Positions 8,457 to 16,040 of a DNA stretch of 64,000 nucleotides are shown here, one piece after another. Numbering within the stretch: position 1 is the first letter of the stretch; each line of letters starts with the position of its first letter. Under the pieces are notes generated by a model. That model was not told the origin of the DNA. It saw nothing but the letters and a program-made list of their open reading frames with translations, and made no database searches. This stretch comes from Paraburkholderia phosphatilytica (GTDB lineage Bacteria; Pseudomonadota; Gammaproteobacteria; Burkholderiales; Burkholderiaceae), in contig NZ_QQOA01000007.1 in assembly GCF_003443895.1 (NCBI RefSeq), positions 62,001 through 126,000 of the forward strand, given 5' to 3'. The translations under genes were made by a program, and so were the position numbers.

Positions 8457-10520
8457 TCAGAAGTCCTTGGTAAGACGCAGCGCGTCGTAGATCGCGCCGT
8501 GGATGTTGTGCATCGAGATGCAGTCGCCAACGCGGAACAGCAGGAAGCGGCCGTTACCGAGCTCTTCCGACAGCGACGGCTGCGGTTCGGACGCGAACAG
8601 CTTGTGCACGTCCACCTGACCGCGATTCACCGACTCCGGTTTCAGCTTCCAGTACAGCTCGTCGTTCGGCGCGCTGCCGTTTTCGATCACGACCTGGTCG
8701 ACCGCGCGCTCTTCCTGCTCTTCCGTGTATTCGTTGCGCAGCACCGCGATCTTCTTGCCGTCTTCTTCGTAGACGCGATCGAGCCAGTAGTTCGGCGTAT
8801 GGATCACACCCTGCGCATAGAGGCGCCGGTAGAAGATCGGGAACGTGGTGCCGCCTACGTCGTCGGCCACCTTCACGTCCGGCGTGACGATCTCGACCTT
8901 CGAACCGCGACTCGCGATGAAGTCCGCGACGCCCGCGCCGGCATGCGTGCTGACGCCGTCGTACACGAGCACGTTCTGCTTCGGCTCGACCTTGCCCGAC
9001 AGGATGTCCCACGAACTGACCGCGAAGCCGTCATCGACGCCCCACGCGGGCACCTGATGCGTGAAGCTGGAACCGCCCGTCGCGAGCACGACGATGTCCG
9101 GCTTTTCCGCCATGATCGTCTTCACATCCGCGGCGACGCCAAGACGCCGGTCCACGCCGAGCCGCTTCGTCTCCATGTCGAACCAGCGCACGATGCCCGC
9201 CATCTGCTCGCGCTGCGGCGCTTTCGCCGCAAGCAGGATCTGGCCGCCCACCGCGTCGTTCTTCTCGAACAGCACGACGTCATGCCCGCGCGACTTCGCG
9301 ACGCGCGCCGCTTCGAGACCCGCGGGGCCCGCGCCGACCACGACGACCTTGCGCTTCGGACCGCGCGATTTCTCGATCACGTGCGGCATCGTCGCTTCGC
9401 GCGACGTCGCGGCGTTCTGCACGCACAGCACGTCGAGGCCGTTGTACTGGCGGTCGATGCAGTAGTTCGCGCCGACGCACTGCTTGATTTCATCTTCGCG
9501 GCCATCGCGGATCTTGATGACCATGTGCGGATCGGCGATCTGCGCGCGCGTCATGCCGACGAGGTCGACCATGCCGCTCGCGAGCAGACGTTCAGCCTGA
9601 CCCGCGTCGCGAATGCTCTGCGCGTGCATCACCGGCAGCTTCACGACCTGCTTGATGCCCGCCGCGAGATGCACGAACGGCTCGGGCGGCAGCGCCATCG
9701 GCGGCATGCAGTTCGCGAGCGTGTTGTGCGTGTCGGCGCCTGAGCCGATCACGCCGATATAGTCGATCAGGCCCGTCTCGGACATCGCCTGCGCGATTTC
9801 CTTCAACTGCTCGTGATCGAGACCGTCTTCATGGAACTCGTCGCCGCACATCCGCAAGCCGACGCAGAAGTCCTTGCCGACCGCTTCACGCACAGCCGTC
9901 AATACCTCGACACCGAAACGCAGCCGGTTCTGCAGCGAACCGCCCCATTCGTCGGTACGGAAGTTCGTGCGCGGGCTCCAGAACTGGTCGATCAGATGCT
10001 GGTGCGCGGCCGAGATTTCGATGCCGTCCATGCCCGCGTCCTGCACGCGCTTCGCGGCTACCGCGAAGTCGCCGATGATGCGGCGGATTTCCTCGATCTC
10101 GATGATCTTCGCGTTGCCGCGGTGCACCGGCTCGCGCACGCCCGACGGCGTCATCAGATGCGGCCAGTGCTCGCCATGAAACGCCGAGCGGCGGCCCATG
10201 TGCGTGGCCTGAATCATGATCTTCGCGCCATGCCGATGCATGGCTTCGGCCAGACGGTTCAACGGCTCGATCACCTTGTCCGTCGACAGGTTCACCGACT
10301 TCCACCAGCCTTGCGGGCTATCGATCGACACCGGGCTGGAACCGCCGCACACCGCGAGGCCAAGACCACCCTTCGCCTTCTCTTCGTAGTAGCGGATGTA
10401 GCGGTCGCCGGGCAAACCTCCGGGCTCGGCGTACACCTCGGCATGCGCCGTGCTGACGATCCGGTTGCGCAGCGTCAGCTGGTTCAGCGTCAAGGGTTTG
10501 AACAGATTCGGGTAACGCAT
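8457..10520 (-). CDS. dgcA: Dimethylglycine demethylation flavoprotein DgcA
   Basis: Flavoprotein of 687 residues related to trimethylamine dehydrogenase and old yellow enzyme. It has an N-terminal FMN TIM barrel (about 1-340), a cysteine region (348-366), and an FAD/NAD-type Rossmann domain starting at KVVVVGAGPAGLEAARVA. Order, length and the adjoining dgcB match Pseudomonas DgcA, which acts on dimethylglycine. The usual 4Fe-4S pattern C-x2-C-x2-C-x11-C is altered: C348, A351, C354 and C366, with Ala in place of the second Cys. Whether the cluster is missing or ligated differently cannot be told from sequence. Confidence 0.93.
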   Translation of the reverse strand: MRYPNLFKPLTLNQLTLRNRIVSTAHAEVYAEPGGLPGDRYIRYYEEKAKGGLGLAVCGGSSPVSIDSPQGWWKSVNLSTDKVIEPLNRLAEAMHRHGAKIMIQATHMGRRSAFHGEHWPHLMTPSGVREPVHRGNAKIIEIEEIRRIIGDFAVAAKRVQDAGMDGIEISAAHQHLIDQFWSPRTNFRTDEWGGSLQNRLRFGVEVLTAVREAVGKDFCVGLRMCGDEFHEDGLDHEQLKEIAQAMSETGLIDYIGVIGSGADTHNTLANCMPPMALPPEPFVHLAAGIKQVVKLPVMHAQSIRDAGQAERLLASGMVDLVGMTRAQIADPHMVIKIRDGREDEIKQCVGANYCIDRQYNGLDVLCVQNAATSREATMPHVIEKSRGPKRKVVVVGAGPAGLEAARVAKSRGHDVVLFEKNDAVGGQILLAAKAPQREQMAGIVRWFDMETKRLGVDRRLGVAADVKTIMAEKPDIVVLATGGSSFTHQVPAWGVDDGFAVSSWDILSGKVEPKQNVLVYDGVSTHAGAGVADFIASRGSKVEIVTPDVKVADDVGGTTFPIFYRRLYAQGVIHTPNYWLDRVYEEDGKKIAVLRNEYTEEQEERAVDQVVIENGSAPNDELYWKLKPESVNRGQVDVHKLFASEPQPSLSEELGNGRFLLFRVGDCISMHNIHGAIYDALRLTKDF

Positions 10521-10594
10521 CGCGAACGACCTCGGGCGGAGTGCGGTGAAATCGTGGGGTTCTGTTTATCGAGCCGTGTGCCTGAACAAACGGC

Positions 10595-11137
10595 TCAAGC
10601 TGCCAACGGCGAAACTTCAAAGATGCAATGACCTTCGTGGCTGTGATGCTCGCCCGCACATTGCACTTCTTTCGACTGCGAGCGCGGCGCATGCTTGCCG
10701 CCTTCGGTCGTGTCGTTGACCCAGTCCATCGCGCCGGCGAACCAGCCCGCGAACATGTAGCAAAGCTTGCCATTCTTCTCCGGCTGCTGAAGTACGAACG
10801 ACGAATAGCGCAGCTCGATACGCGCAAGCGCCGCAGCCGGATCCGCCTCGATGATGCGGAACAGGCCCCAGCCACGCTGCGACAGACGGTTCAGGTAATG
10901 CTCGAACACCGCCATGCCGCTGATACCGTGCTGCTTCGCTTCCTTGTCGCACCAGTAGTACGCGGACTTGTAGCCGGCCTTGTAGAGAATCCCGGCATAC
11001 TGTTCGACGCCCAGCGCTTCTTCCACCGCGGCATGATTGTTGGTGAAGAAATGGCGCGGCACGTACAGCATCGGCAGCGCGTCGGTGGTCCAGACGCCGG
11101 TGTTGGGATCGACGTCGATCGGCAGTTGCGGTTGCAT
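10595..11137 (-). CDS. DUF5943 / V4R-like protein of the dimethylglycine locus
   Basis: Soluble protein of 180 residues without a signal peptide. It resembles the uncharacterised protein encoded upstream of dgcA in Pseudomonas. The C-terminal stretch ending EVQCAGEHHSHEGHCIFEV has the Cys/His spacing of V4R-type small-ligand domains, and CYMFAGWFAGAMDW fits the preceding helix of such domains. It sits 28 bp after the dipeptidase-like gene and 74 bp before dgcA, so it is probably co-expressed. Function is unknown; a ligand-sensing, chaperone or cofactor role for DgcAB is speculation. Confidence 0.75.
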   Translation of the reverse strand: MQPQLPIDVDPNTGVWTTDALPMLYVPRHFFTNNHAAVEEALGVEQYAGILYKAGYKSAYYWCDKEAKQHGISGMAVFEHYLNRLSQRGWGLFRIIEADPAAALARIELRYSSFVLQQPEKNGKLCYMFAGWFAGAMDWVNDTTEGGKHAPRSQSKEVQCAGEHHSHEGHCIFEVSPLAA

Positions 11138-11165
11138 CGCGGGGTTCCTTGTTGTGCGTGTGCGT

Positions 11166-12137
11166 TCAGACGTTCCAGACCTGGTCGAAGAAGCCCATCC
11201 AGTTCTCGCCCATTACCTTCTTGATGCGCGGCTCGCTCCAGCCTGCCTTCTGCATCGCGGCCGTGAGGTTCGGGAATTCGCCGATCGTGCGGATACCTTC
11301 TGGATTCACGACCTTGCCGAAGTTCGTCAGACGGCGATAGCGGCCCTTGTCGTGCGTGATCCAGTCGAAGAATTCAGTGCTGTAGCCTTGCGTGAAGTCG
11401 GTGCCAATGCCGACCTTGTCTTCGCCGATCACGTCGATCACGTACTCGATGGCTTCGAGATAGTCGTCGACGGTCGCATCCGGGCCCTTCTTCAGGAACG
11501 GCGAGAACATCGTCACGCCGACGAAACCGTTCGCATCGGCGATCTCACGCAACTGCTCGTCCGTCTTGTTGCGCGGATGGTCCTTCAGGCCCGACGGGCA
11601 GCAGTGCGAGTACGTGACCGGCTTCTTCGAGCATGCGATCGCATCGGAAGAAGTCTTGCCGCCCACGTGCGAGAGGTCCACCACGATGCCTACGCGGTTC
11701 ATCTCCTGGATCACTTCGCGGCCATAGCCGGACAGACCGCCATCCGGTTCATAGCAGCCGGTGCCGACCAGGTTCTGCGTGTTGTAGCAAAGCTGCACGA
11801 CGTTCACGCCGAGTTCCTTGAACACCTCGATATAGCCGAGGTTGTCCTCGAACGCGTACGAGTTCTGGAAGCCGAAGATGATGCCGGTCTTGTTTTCCTG
11901 CTTCGCGCGGCGGATGTCGTCCGTCGTGCGGACCAGCGTGAGAATCTCGCTGTAATCGCGGATCTGCTGCTTCATTTCCGCGATGTTGTCGATCGTCTTC
12001 TGGAAGTCTTCCCACACGGAAACCGTGCAATTGACGGCCGTCACGCCGCCCTTTCTCATGTCCTCGAATACCGAGCGTTCGAACTTCGAGATGTTCAGAC
12101 CGTCGATGATGATGCTGTCTTCGTGCAGGGTGCTCAT
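11166..12137 (-). CDS. M19 membrane-dipeptidase-family protein with altered metal site
   Basis: Protein of 323 residues with the fold and several motifs of renal/membrane dipeptidases, for example VVDLSHVGGKTS and YSHCCPSGL, whose histidines match two family zinc ligands. The N-terminal HxD pair of active dipeptidases is replaced (DGLNIS where DGHND is expected), and the bridging Glu region reads FGFQNS. I placed the start at ATG 12137, which agrees with the N terminus of related proteins. It has no signal peptide. It lies 79 bp after glyA in the betaine block. The name dipeptidase is inherited; substrate and activity are unknown, and a betaine-pathway amide or lactone is possible. Confidence 0.8.
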   Translation of the reverse strand: MSTLHEDSIIIDGLNISKFERSVFEDMRKGGVTAVNCTVSVWEDFQKTIDNIAEMKQQIRDYSEILTLVRTTDDIRRAKQENKTGIIFGFQNSYAFEDNLGYIEVFKELGVNVVQLCYNTQNLVGTGCYEPDGGLSGYGREVIQEMNRVGIVVDLSHVGGKTSSDAIACSKKPVTYSHCCPSGLKDHPRNKTDEQLREIADANGFVGVTMFSPFLKKGPDATVDDYLEAIEYVIDVIGEDKVGIGTDFTQGYSTEFFDWITHDKGRYRRLTNFGKVVNPEGIRTIGEFPNLTAAMQKAGWSEPRIKKVMGENWMGFFDQVWNV

Positions 12138-12216
12138 GGGGTGCTCCGGATGAATCGCGTGTGGGCTGATGCAGGGCGCGCGGTGCGCGGCTCGTTGTCT
12201 CGCTCGATGCTCGTTA

Positions 12217-13491
12217 TCAGTAGATCGGGAAGCGCTCGCACAGCGCGAAGATCTCGCGGCGCACGCGCTGCTCGATGGCGGCATCGCCTTCCGGATGCGC
12301 GCGCAGTGCGTCGAACACTTCGAGAATCAGGCGCCCCACTTCGCGGAACTCGGCCACGCCGAAACCGCGCGTCGTGCCGGCCGGCGTGCCGAGACGGATG
12401 CCGGACGTGACCGTCGGCTTTTCCGTATCGAACGGGATGCCGTTCTTGTTGCAGGTGATGCCGGCGCGCTCAAGCGCCTGTTCGACCTGGGTGCCCTTCA
12501 AGCCCTTCGGCCGCAGATCTACGAGCAGCAGATGGTTGTCGGTGCCGCCCGTGACCAGATCGACGCCGCCGTCCTTCAGCACTTCGCCGAGCGCCTGCGC
12601 GTTCGCGAGCACGCTGTCGATGTAGGTCTTGAAGCCGTCCTGCAGCGCTTCGCCGAACGCGACCGCCTTGCCCGCGATCACGTGCATCAGCGGACCGCCC
12701 TGCAGGCCAGGGAACACCGCGGAGTTGATCTTCTTCGCGATGTCTTCGTCGTTGGTCAGCACGAAGCCGCCGCGCGGACCGCGCAGCGTCTTGTGCGTCG
12801 TCGACGTGACCACGTGTGCATGCTCGACCGGATTCGGATGACGGCCCGCCGCGATGATGCCGGCGATGTGTGCCATGTCGACCATCAGCTTCGCACCGAC
12901 ACTATCGGCGATCGCACGGAAGCGCGCAAAATCCAGCACGCGCGGATATGCGGAGAAACCGGCGATGATCAGCGACGGCTTGTGCTGCTGCGCAAGCTCT
13001 TCGACCTGGTCGTAGTCGATGCGCATCGTCTCGCGGTCCACGCCGTACTGCACGGCGTTGAACCACTTGCCCGACAGCGCCGGCTTTGCGCCGTGCGTCA
13101 GGTGGCCGCCCGCGTCGAGCGACATGCCGAGCACCGTATCGCCCGGCTTCGCCAGCGCGAGCATCACCGCGCCGTTCGCCTGAGCGCCCGAATGCGGCTG
13201 CACGTTCGCGAACCCGGCATTGAAGAGCTGCTTGATCCGGCCGATCGCGAGCGACTCCACTTCGTCCGCGAATTCGCAACCGCCGTAGTAACGCTTGCCC
13301 GGATAACCTTCCGCGTACTTGTTCGTCAGCACCGAGCCTTGCGCTTCGAGCACGGCGCGCGACACGATGTTTTCCGAAGCGATCAGCTCGACCTGCGACT
13401 GCTGCCGCTCGAGTTCCTTAAGCAGCGACCCGCGTACAGCCGTGTCGCGCTCGGCTAGCGACTGCGAGAAAAAGGGATTGGCGTTCGACAT
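12217..13491 (-). CDS. glyA: Serine hydroxymethyltransferase
   Basis: PLP enzyme of 424 residues that interconverts glycine plus 5,10-methylene-THF with serine plus THF. The PLP lysine is K234 in [13 protein letters not shown], and the N-terminal LIASENIVS and YYGGCE motifs are intact. The ATG at 13491 gives the normal length; an extended frame upstream lacks homology. It is the first gene of the betaine block and divergent from the GbdR-like gene. This suggests a catabolic second copy that joins the glycine and methylene-THF made by sarcosine oxidase into serine, though the other genomic copy is not visible here. Confidence 0.96.
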   Translation of the reverse strand: MSNANPFFSQSLAERDTAVRGSLLKELERQQSQVELIASENIVSRAVLEAQGSVLTNKYAEGYPGKRYYGGCEFADEVESLAIGRIKQLFNAGFANVQPHSGAQANGAVMLALAKPGDTVLGMSLDAGGHLTHGAKPALSGKWFNAVQYGVDRETMRIDYDQVEELAQQHKPSLIIAGFSAYPRVLDFARFRAIADSVGAKLMVDMAHIAGIIAAGRHPNPVEHAHVVTSTTHKTLRGPRGGFVLTNDEDIAKKINSAVFPGLQGGPLMHVIAGKAVAFGEALQDGFKTYIDSVLANAQALGEVLKDGGVDLVTGGTDNHLLLVDLRPKGLKGTQVEQALERAGITCNKNGIPFDTEKPTVTSGIRLGTPAGTTRGFGVAEFREVGRLILEVFDALRAHPEGDAAIEQRVRREIFALCERFPIY

Positions 13492-13990
13492 GAGGCGTCC
13501 TGGCATCCGTGAGTGAGATAAGGCCTGGGTCCGACGCCCGTAGCGAACTGCTCTGGCTCTACGCTGGCGCTTGACCGACGGCTCTATTCTTCTCCGCCGC
13601 CTTGAGCGCCAATTTATGAATTCAGACGCGTTCTTTGCCTTTTCCGCCATGCGAGTCCGTTTTGGACAAGTCGCGAGAACCCGGCCGATCGTGCTAAACC
13701 AGGTCTGGCTTAGGGTTCCACTTGTCATCGCCTTCGCCGGACTTGTCTGGAAGCGACATGTTGCGATGCAGCGCAACGCGTTTTCTGGAAGCGCTTCCTG
13801 AGCGGTGCGATTCGCCCGTCAGCGGTGCCAGCCGCGCACTTCGCCAGTGCGTTCGCGTCTTGCGCAGGTGCACCAGCGGCAGGCTGGTCAGGGTTTAGCC
13901 GTATGGCATGCTTGTTGCCCTCACTTCCAGAATATGAAATCCGTCATCCCCACGACGGTCGCAAAGAACCGCTCGAAGGAATTCCGTCCC
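13492..13990. promoter_or_regulatory. Divergent glyA / GbdR-like regulator control region
   Basis: This 499-bp gap separates two divergent genes. It holds a near-perfect 20-bp inverted repeat at 13694-13713 (CTAAACCAG-GT-CTGGCTTAG). ACTTGTC occurs twice, 21 bp apart, at 13720-13726 and 13741-13747, and once inverted as GACAAGT at 13665-13671. Paired direct half-sites two helical turns apart are the usual layout for AraC-type activators. No glycine riboswitch pattern was recognised in the glyA leader. Assignment to the GbdR-like protein is inference. Confidence 0.5.
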
Positions 13991-15022
13991 ATGTCGCCGG
14001 ATCGCGCCGCAACGCTCTCGCACTTCGCCTTCATGCCGGTGCCGAACTTCACGATGATCGCGTTCACGAACGCGATCGAAGTCCTGCGCATGGCCAACTA
14101 CCTGAGTGGCCAGAACCTGTACAAGTGGTCCGTGATCAGTCCGGAAGGCGGACTCGTCCACGCAAGCAACGGTCTTGGCGTCGACACCGTGCCGGCCGAC
14201 AGCATCGGGCAACCGGACATCGTATTCGTCTGCGGCGGCATCGACGTGCAGCGCGAAACCACCGCTGGACATCTCGCGACGCTGCGTCGTTTCGCACGCA
14301 CGGGCACCGTGCTCGGCAGCCTCTGCACCGGCACCTATGCGCTTGCGCGCGCCGGTCTGCTGGCCGGTTATGCGTGCGCGATTCACTGGGAAAACATGTC
14401 GGCGCTAAAGGAAGAGTTTCCGGATACGCGCTTCCTGAAAGAGCTGTTCGTGGTGGATCGCGACCGCGTGACGTGCACCGGCGGCGTCGCACCGCTCGAC
14501 ATGATGCTGAACCTGATCGTGCCGCGCGTGGGCACCGCGCGCGTTACGCAGATCGCCGAGCAGTTCATCGTCGAACACGTGCGCGATACGAACGCGCAGC
14601 AGCGTATGCCGCTCGTCGCGCGGCTCGGTTCGGCGAACAAGTCGCTGTTCGAGGTGATCGCGCTGATGGAGAACAACATCGAGGAGCCGCTGTCGCGCGA
14701 AGAACTCGCGCGGCTGGCCAACATGTCGCAACGACAGTTGCAGCGGCTCTTCCGCGAACATCTGGGCATGACGCCGACTCACTACTACCTGACGCTACGT
14801 TTGCGGCGAGCCCGCGAACTGCTGCTGCAGACCGATATGTCGATCATGCACATCACGATGGCTTGCGGCTTCCAGTCGGCGTGCCACTTCAGCAAGAGCT
14901 ATCGCGACGCATTCGGCACCGCGCCGACGCGCGAGCGTCGCAAGCAGGTGGCGCCGCTTGCGGCTCCGTCGCTAGGGGCGACGCTTGCGAGGGAGACGGC
15001 GGCGGTGGTGTTGCATGCTTAG
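13991..15022 (+). CDS. gbdR: GbdR-like GlxA/AraC-family transcriptional activator
   Basis: Regulator with an N-terminal DJ-1/PfpI-like domain (FAFMPVPNFTMIAFTNAIEV onward, including GSLCTGTYALARAG) and a C-terminal pair of AraC helix-turn-helices (SREELARLANMSQRQLQRLF, then the second HTH with CGFQSACHFSKSY). GbdR is the known betaine and dimethylglycine sensor controlling gbc, dgc and sox genes in Pseudomonas; identity here rests on family and position. I chose ATG 13991 because AAGGA lies 10 bases upstream, giving 343 residues. An in-frame ATG at 13934 would give 362. It ends just before a strong terminator. Confidence 0.85.
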   Translation: MSPDRAATLSHFAFMPVPNFTMIAFTNAIEVLRMANYLSGQNLYKWSVISPEGGLVHASNGLGVDTVPADSIGQPDIVFVCGGIDVQRETTAGHLATLRRFARTGTVLGSLCTGTYALARAGLLAGYACAIHWENMSALKEEFPDTRFLKELFVVDRDRVTCTGGVAPLDMMLNLIVPRVGTARVTQIAEQFIVEHVRDTNAQQRMPLVARLGSANKSLFEVIALMENNIEEPLSREELARLANMSQRQLQRLFREHLGMTPTHYYLTLRLRRARELLLQTDMSIMHITMACGFQSACHFSKSYRDAFGTAPTRERRKQVAPLAAPSLGATLARETAAVVLHA

Positions 15023-15060
15023 TGTGTAATGCTGCTTGTGTGACGTCGATGCAGATGAAG

Positions 15061-15092
15061 AAGGGCCGTGCATGAATGCACGGCCCTTTTTT
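15061..15092 (+). terminator. Rho-independent terminator of the GbdR-like gene
   Basis: A 13-bp perfect stem (AAGGGCCGTGCAT at 15061-15073, complement at 15076-15088) with a tiny loop is followed by six T residues in total. It also touches the 3' end of the convergent small membrane gene. Confidence 0.9.
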
Positions 15093-15391
15093 CATGGAGT
15101 GCGGCGCTTTTTGATGTATCGCCGCAAGGTCCGAAGCGCAACCGCCAGCACAACGCCAACGATAATGCAGTAAGCAAGGAACAGGATGAACAGGCCAATT
15201 AGCTCAATGTCTTCCGGGTCCAGCGGATCGGTTGCTCCGGCGAGGTGCATTCCCGCTTCGATCATGATATCGAGCCATAGCGGCATTCCGAATGAAATCG
15301 GCGACAGGAGTCTGCCGAGCCACCAACCGCCGATGACGGACGCGGAGACGAATGCGAGCGCGTAGATCAAACGTTGGATTAGCCGCTTCAT
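15092..15391 (-). CDS. Small two-helix membrane protein, tandem copy 2
   Basis: Protein of 99 residues with a basic start, a hydrophobic helix (ALAFVSASVIGGWWLG), a conserved linker with HLAGATDPLDPEDIEL, a second hydrophobic helix (LIGLFILFLAYCIIVGVVLA) and a basic tail. It is about two-thirds identical by eye to the preceding gene, whose stop it overlaps by 4 bases (ATGA), so the two are a coupled tandem duplication. I do not recognise the family. Position after an Hcp remnant makes an immunity-protein role possible, as small paralogous membrane proteins often serve that purpose; this is inference only. Confidence 0.72.
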   Translation of the reverse strand: MKRLIQRLIYALAFVSASVIGGWWLGRLLSPISFGMPLWLDIMIEAGMHLAGATDPLDPEDIELIGLFILFLAYCIIVGVVLAVALRTLRRYIKKRRTP

Positions 15392-15687
15392 CGAGCCCGA
15401 CGTCTCTTCAGATACCGTCGCACTGCCGCGAGGGCTATAGCCAGCACGACCGCGACGACAATGCAACAGGCAAGGAACAGCCCGAACAGACCCAGTAGTT
15501 CGATGTCGTCTGGGTCAATTGGATCCGTTGCGCCCGCGAGGTGCATTACCGCTTTGATCGCGATTGCGAGCCATATCGGCATCTCGAATGAAAACATCGA
15601 TATGAACTTGCCTAGCCACCATCCACCGACAATGGAAGCCGCGATGAAAGCGAGGGTGCTGACTGTACGCTGGAAGGCTCGTTTCAT
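15388..15687 (-). CDS. Small two-helix membrane protein, tandem copy 1
   Basis: Protein of 99 residues, paralogue of the next gene, with the same plan: MKR start, helix with IVGGWWLGKF, linker HLAGATDPIDPDDIEL, second helix and an arginine-rich tail. The ATG at 15687 has GGAGG four bases upstream, a very good ribosome site. The same frame is open further upstream into an Hcp-like N-terminal stretch starting at GTG 15861, so a 157-residue fusion could also be translated. I prefer the shorter protein because its paralogue starts at the same point. Base composition is visibly lower in GC than the neighbours. Confidence 0.72.
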   Translation of the reverse strand: MKRAFQRTVSTLAFIAASIVGGWWLGKFISMFSFEMPIWLAIAIKAVMHLAGATDPIDPDDIELLGLFGLFLACCIVVAVVLAIALAAVRRYLKRRRAR

Positions 15688-15861
15688 CGAACCTCCAACG
15701 TGCCGTACGCACGCATTGCCTGTCACGCGATCAGCAGGGGCACGGACGGAATGGGCAAAACTCAATACTTCGATACTGCCTTCGCGTCCCGCGACGGTAC
15801 TCGATCTGCGCATATCCGCGCCGCGATTGTCCTTTAGCCAAAGGTGTAAAGGCGTTGGCAC
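15688..15861 (-). pseudogene. hcp: Truncated type VI secretion Hcp (N-terminal remnant)
   Basis: The reading frame from GTG 15861 starts MPTPLHLWLKDNRGAD and contains VAGREGSIEVLSF, the hallmark N terminus of Hcp tube proteins, then degenerates after about 50 residues at the point where Hcp normally reads PTDGxTGKLTGTRVH. Full Hcp is about 160 residues, so most of the protein is gone. A consensus AAGGAG sits five to six bases before the GTG, so the leader looks functional. The frame runs open into the first small membrane protein. No other T6SS gene is in the window. Remnant of an orphan hcp-effector-immunity island is the best reading. Confidence 0.7.
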
Positions 15862-16040
15862 AGGTTCTCCTTTCTTTTATTTGAGTGAAGAACCGTTTAG
15901 TACCACGATGCGCGAAGCGATTTGTGGAGATTTGCAAAATCGTCGCTAAAACGCGCGCGACGTAGCGCACCGCCAGGCACGCTACGTCGCTAACAGCAAG
16001 AAGCAATCATTTTCCGGTCAGACGCCAGGCAGAAATCGCA
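15862..16040. other. Leader of the Hcp remnant and spacer to the fdhA 3' end
   Basis: No gene seen. It contains an AT-rich stretch around 15875-15905 that could hold the promoter for the minus-strand Hcp remnant. An 11-bp perfect inverted repeat lies at 15957-15967 and 15980-15990 with a 12-base loop. The hairpin is about 50 bp downstream of fdhA and may end fdhA transcripts, although the following T content is modest. Confidence 0.45.

Noticed and set aside
13492..13620. Possible glycine or THF riboswitch in the glyA leader.
   Set aside because: I looked on the minus strand for the conserved glycine-aptamer segments and did not find them. A covariance-model search would settle it.
15388..15861. 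A single 157-residue gene covering the Hcp-like stretch and the first membrane protein.
   Set aside because: The paralogue starts at the MKR position and a strong GGAGG precedes ATG 15687, so a separate 99-residue gene is more likely; the fusion is noted as an alternative.
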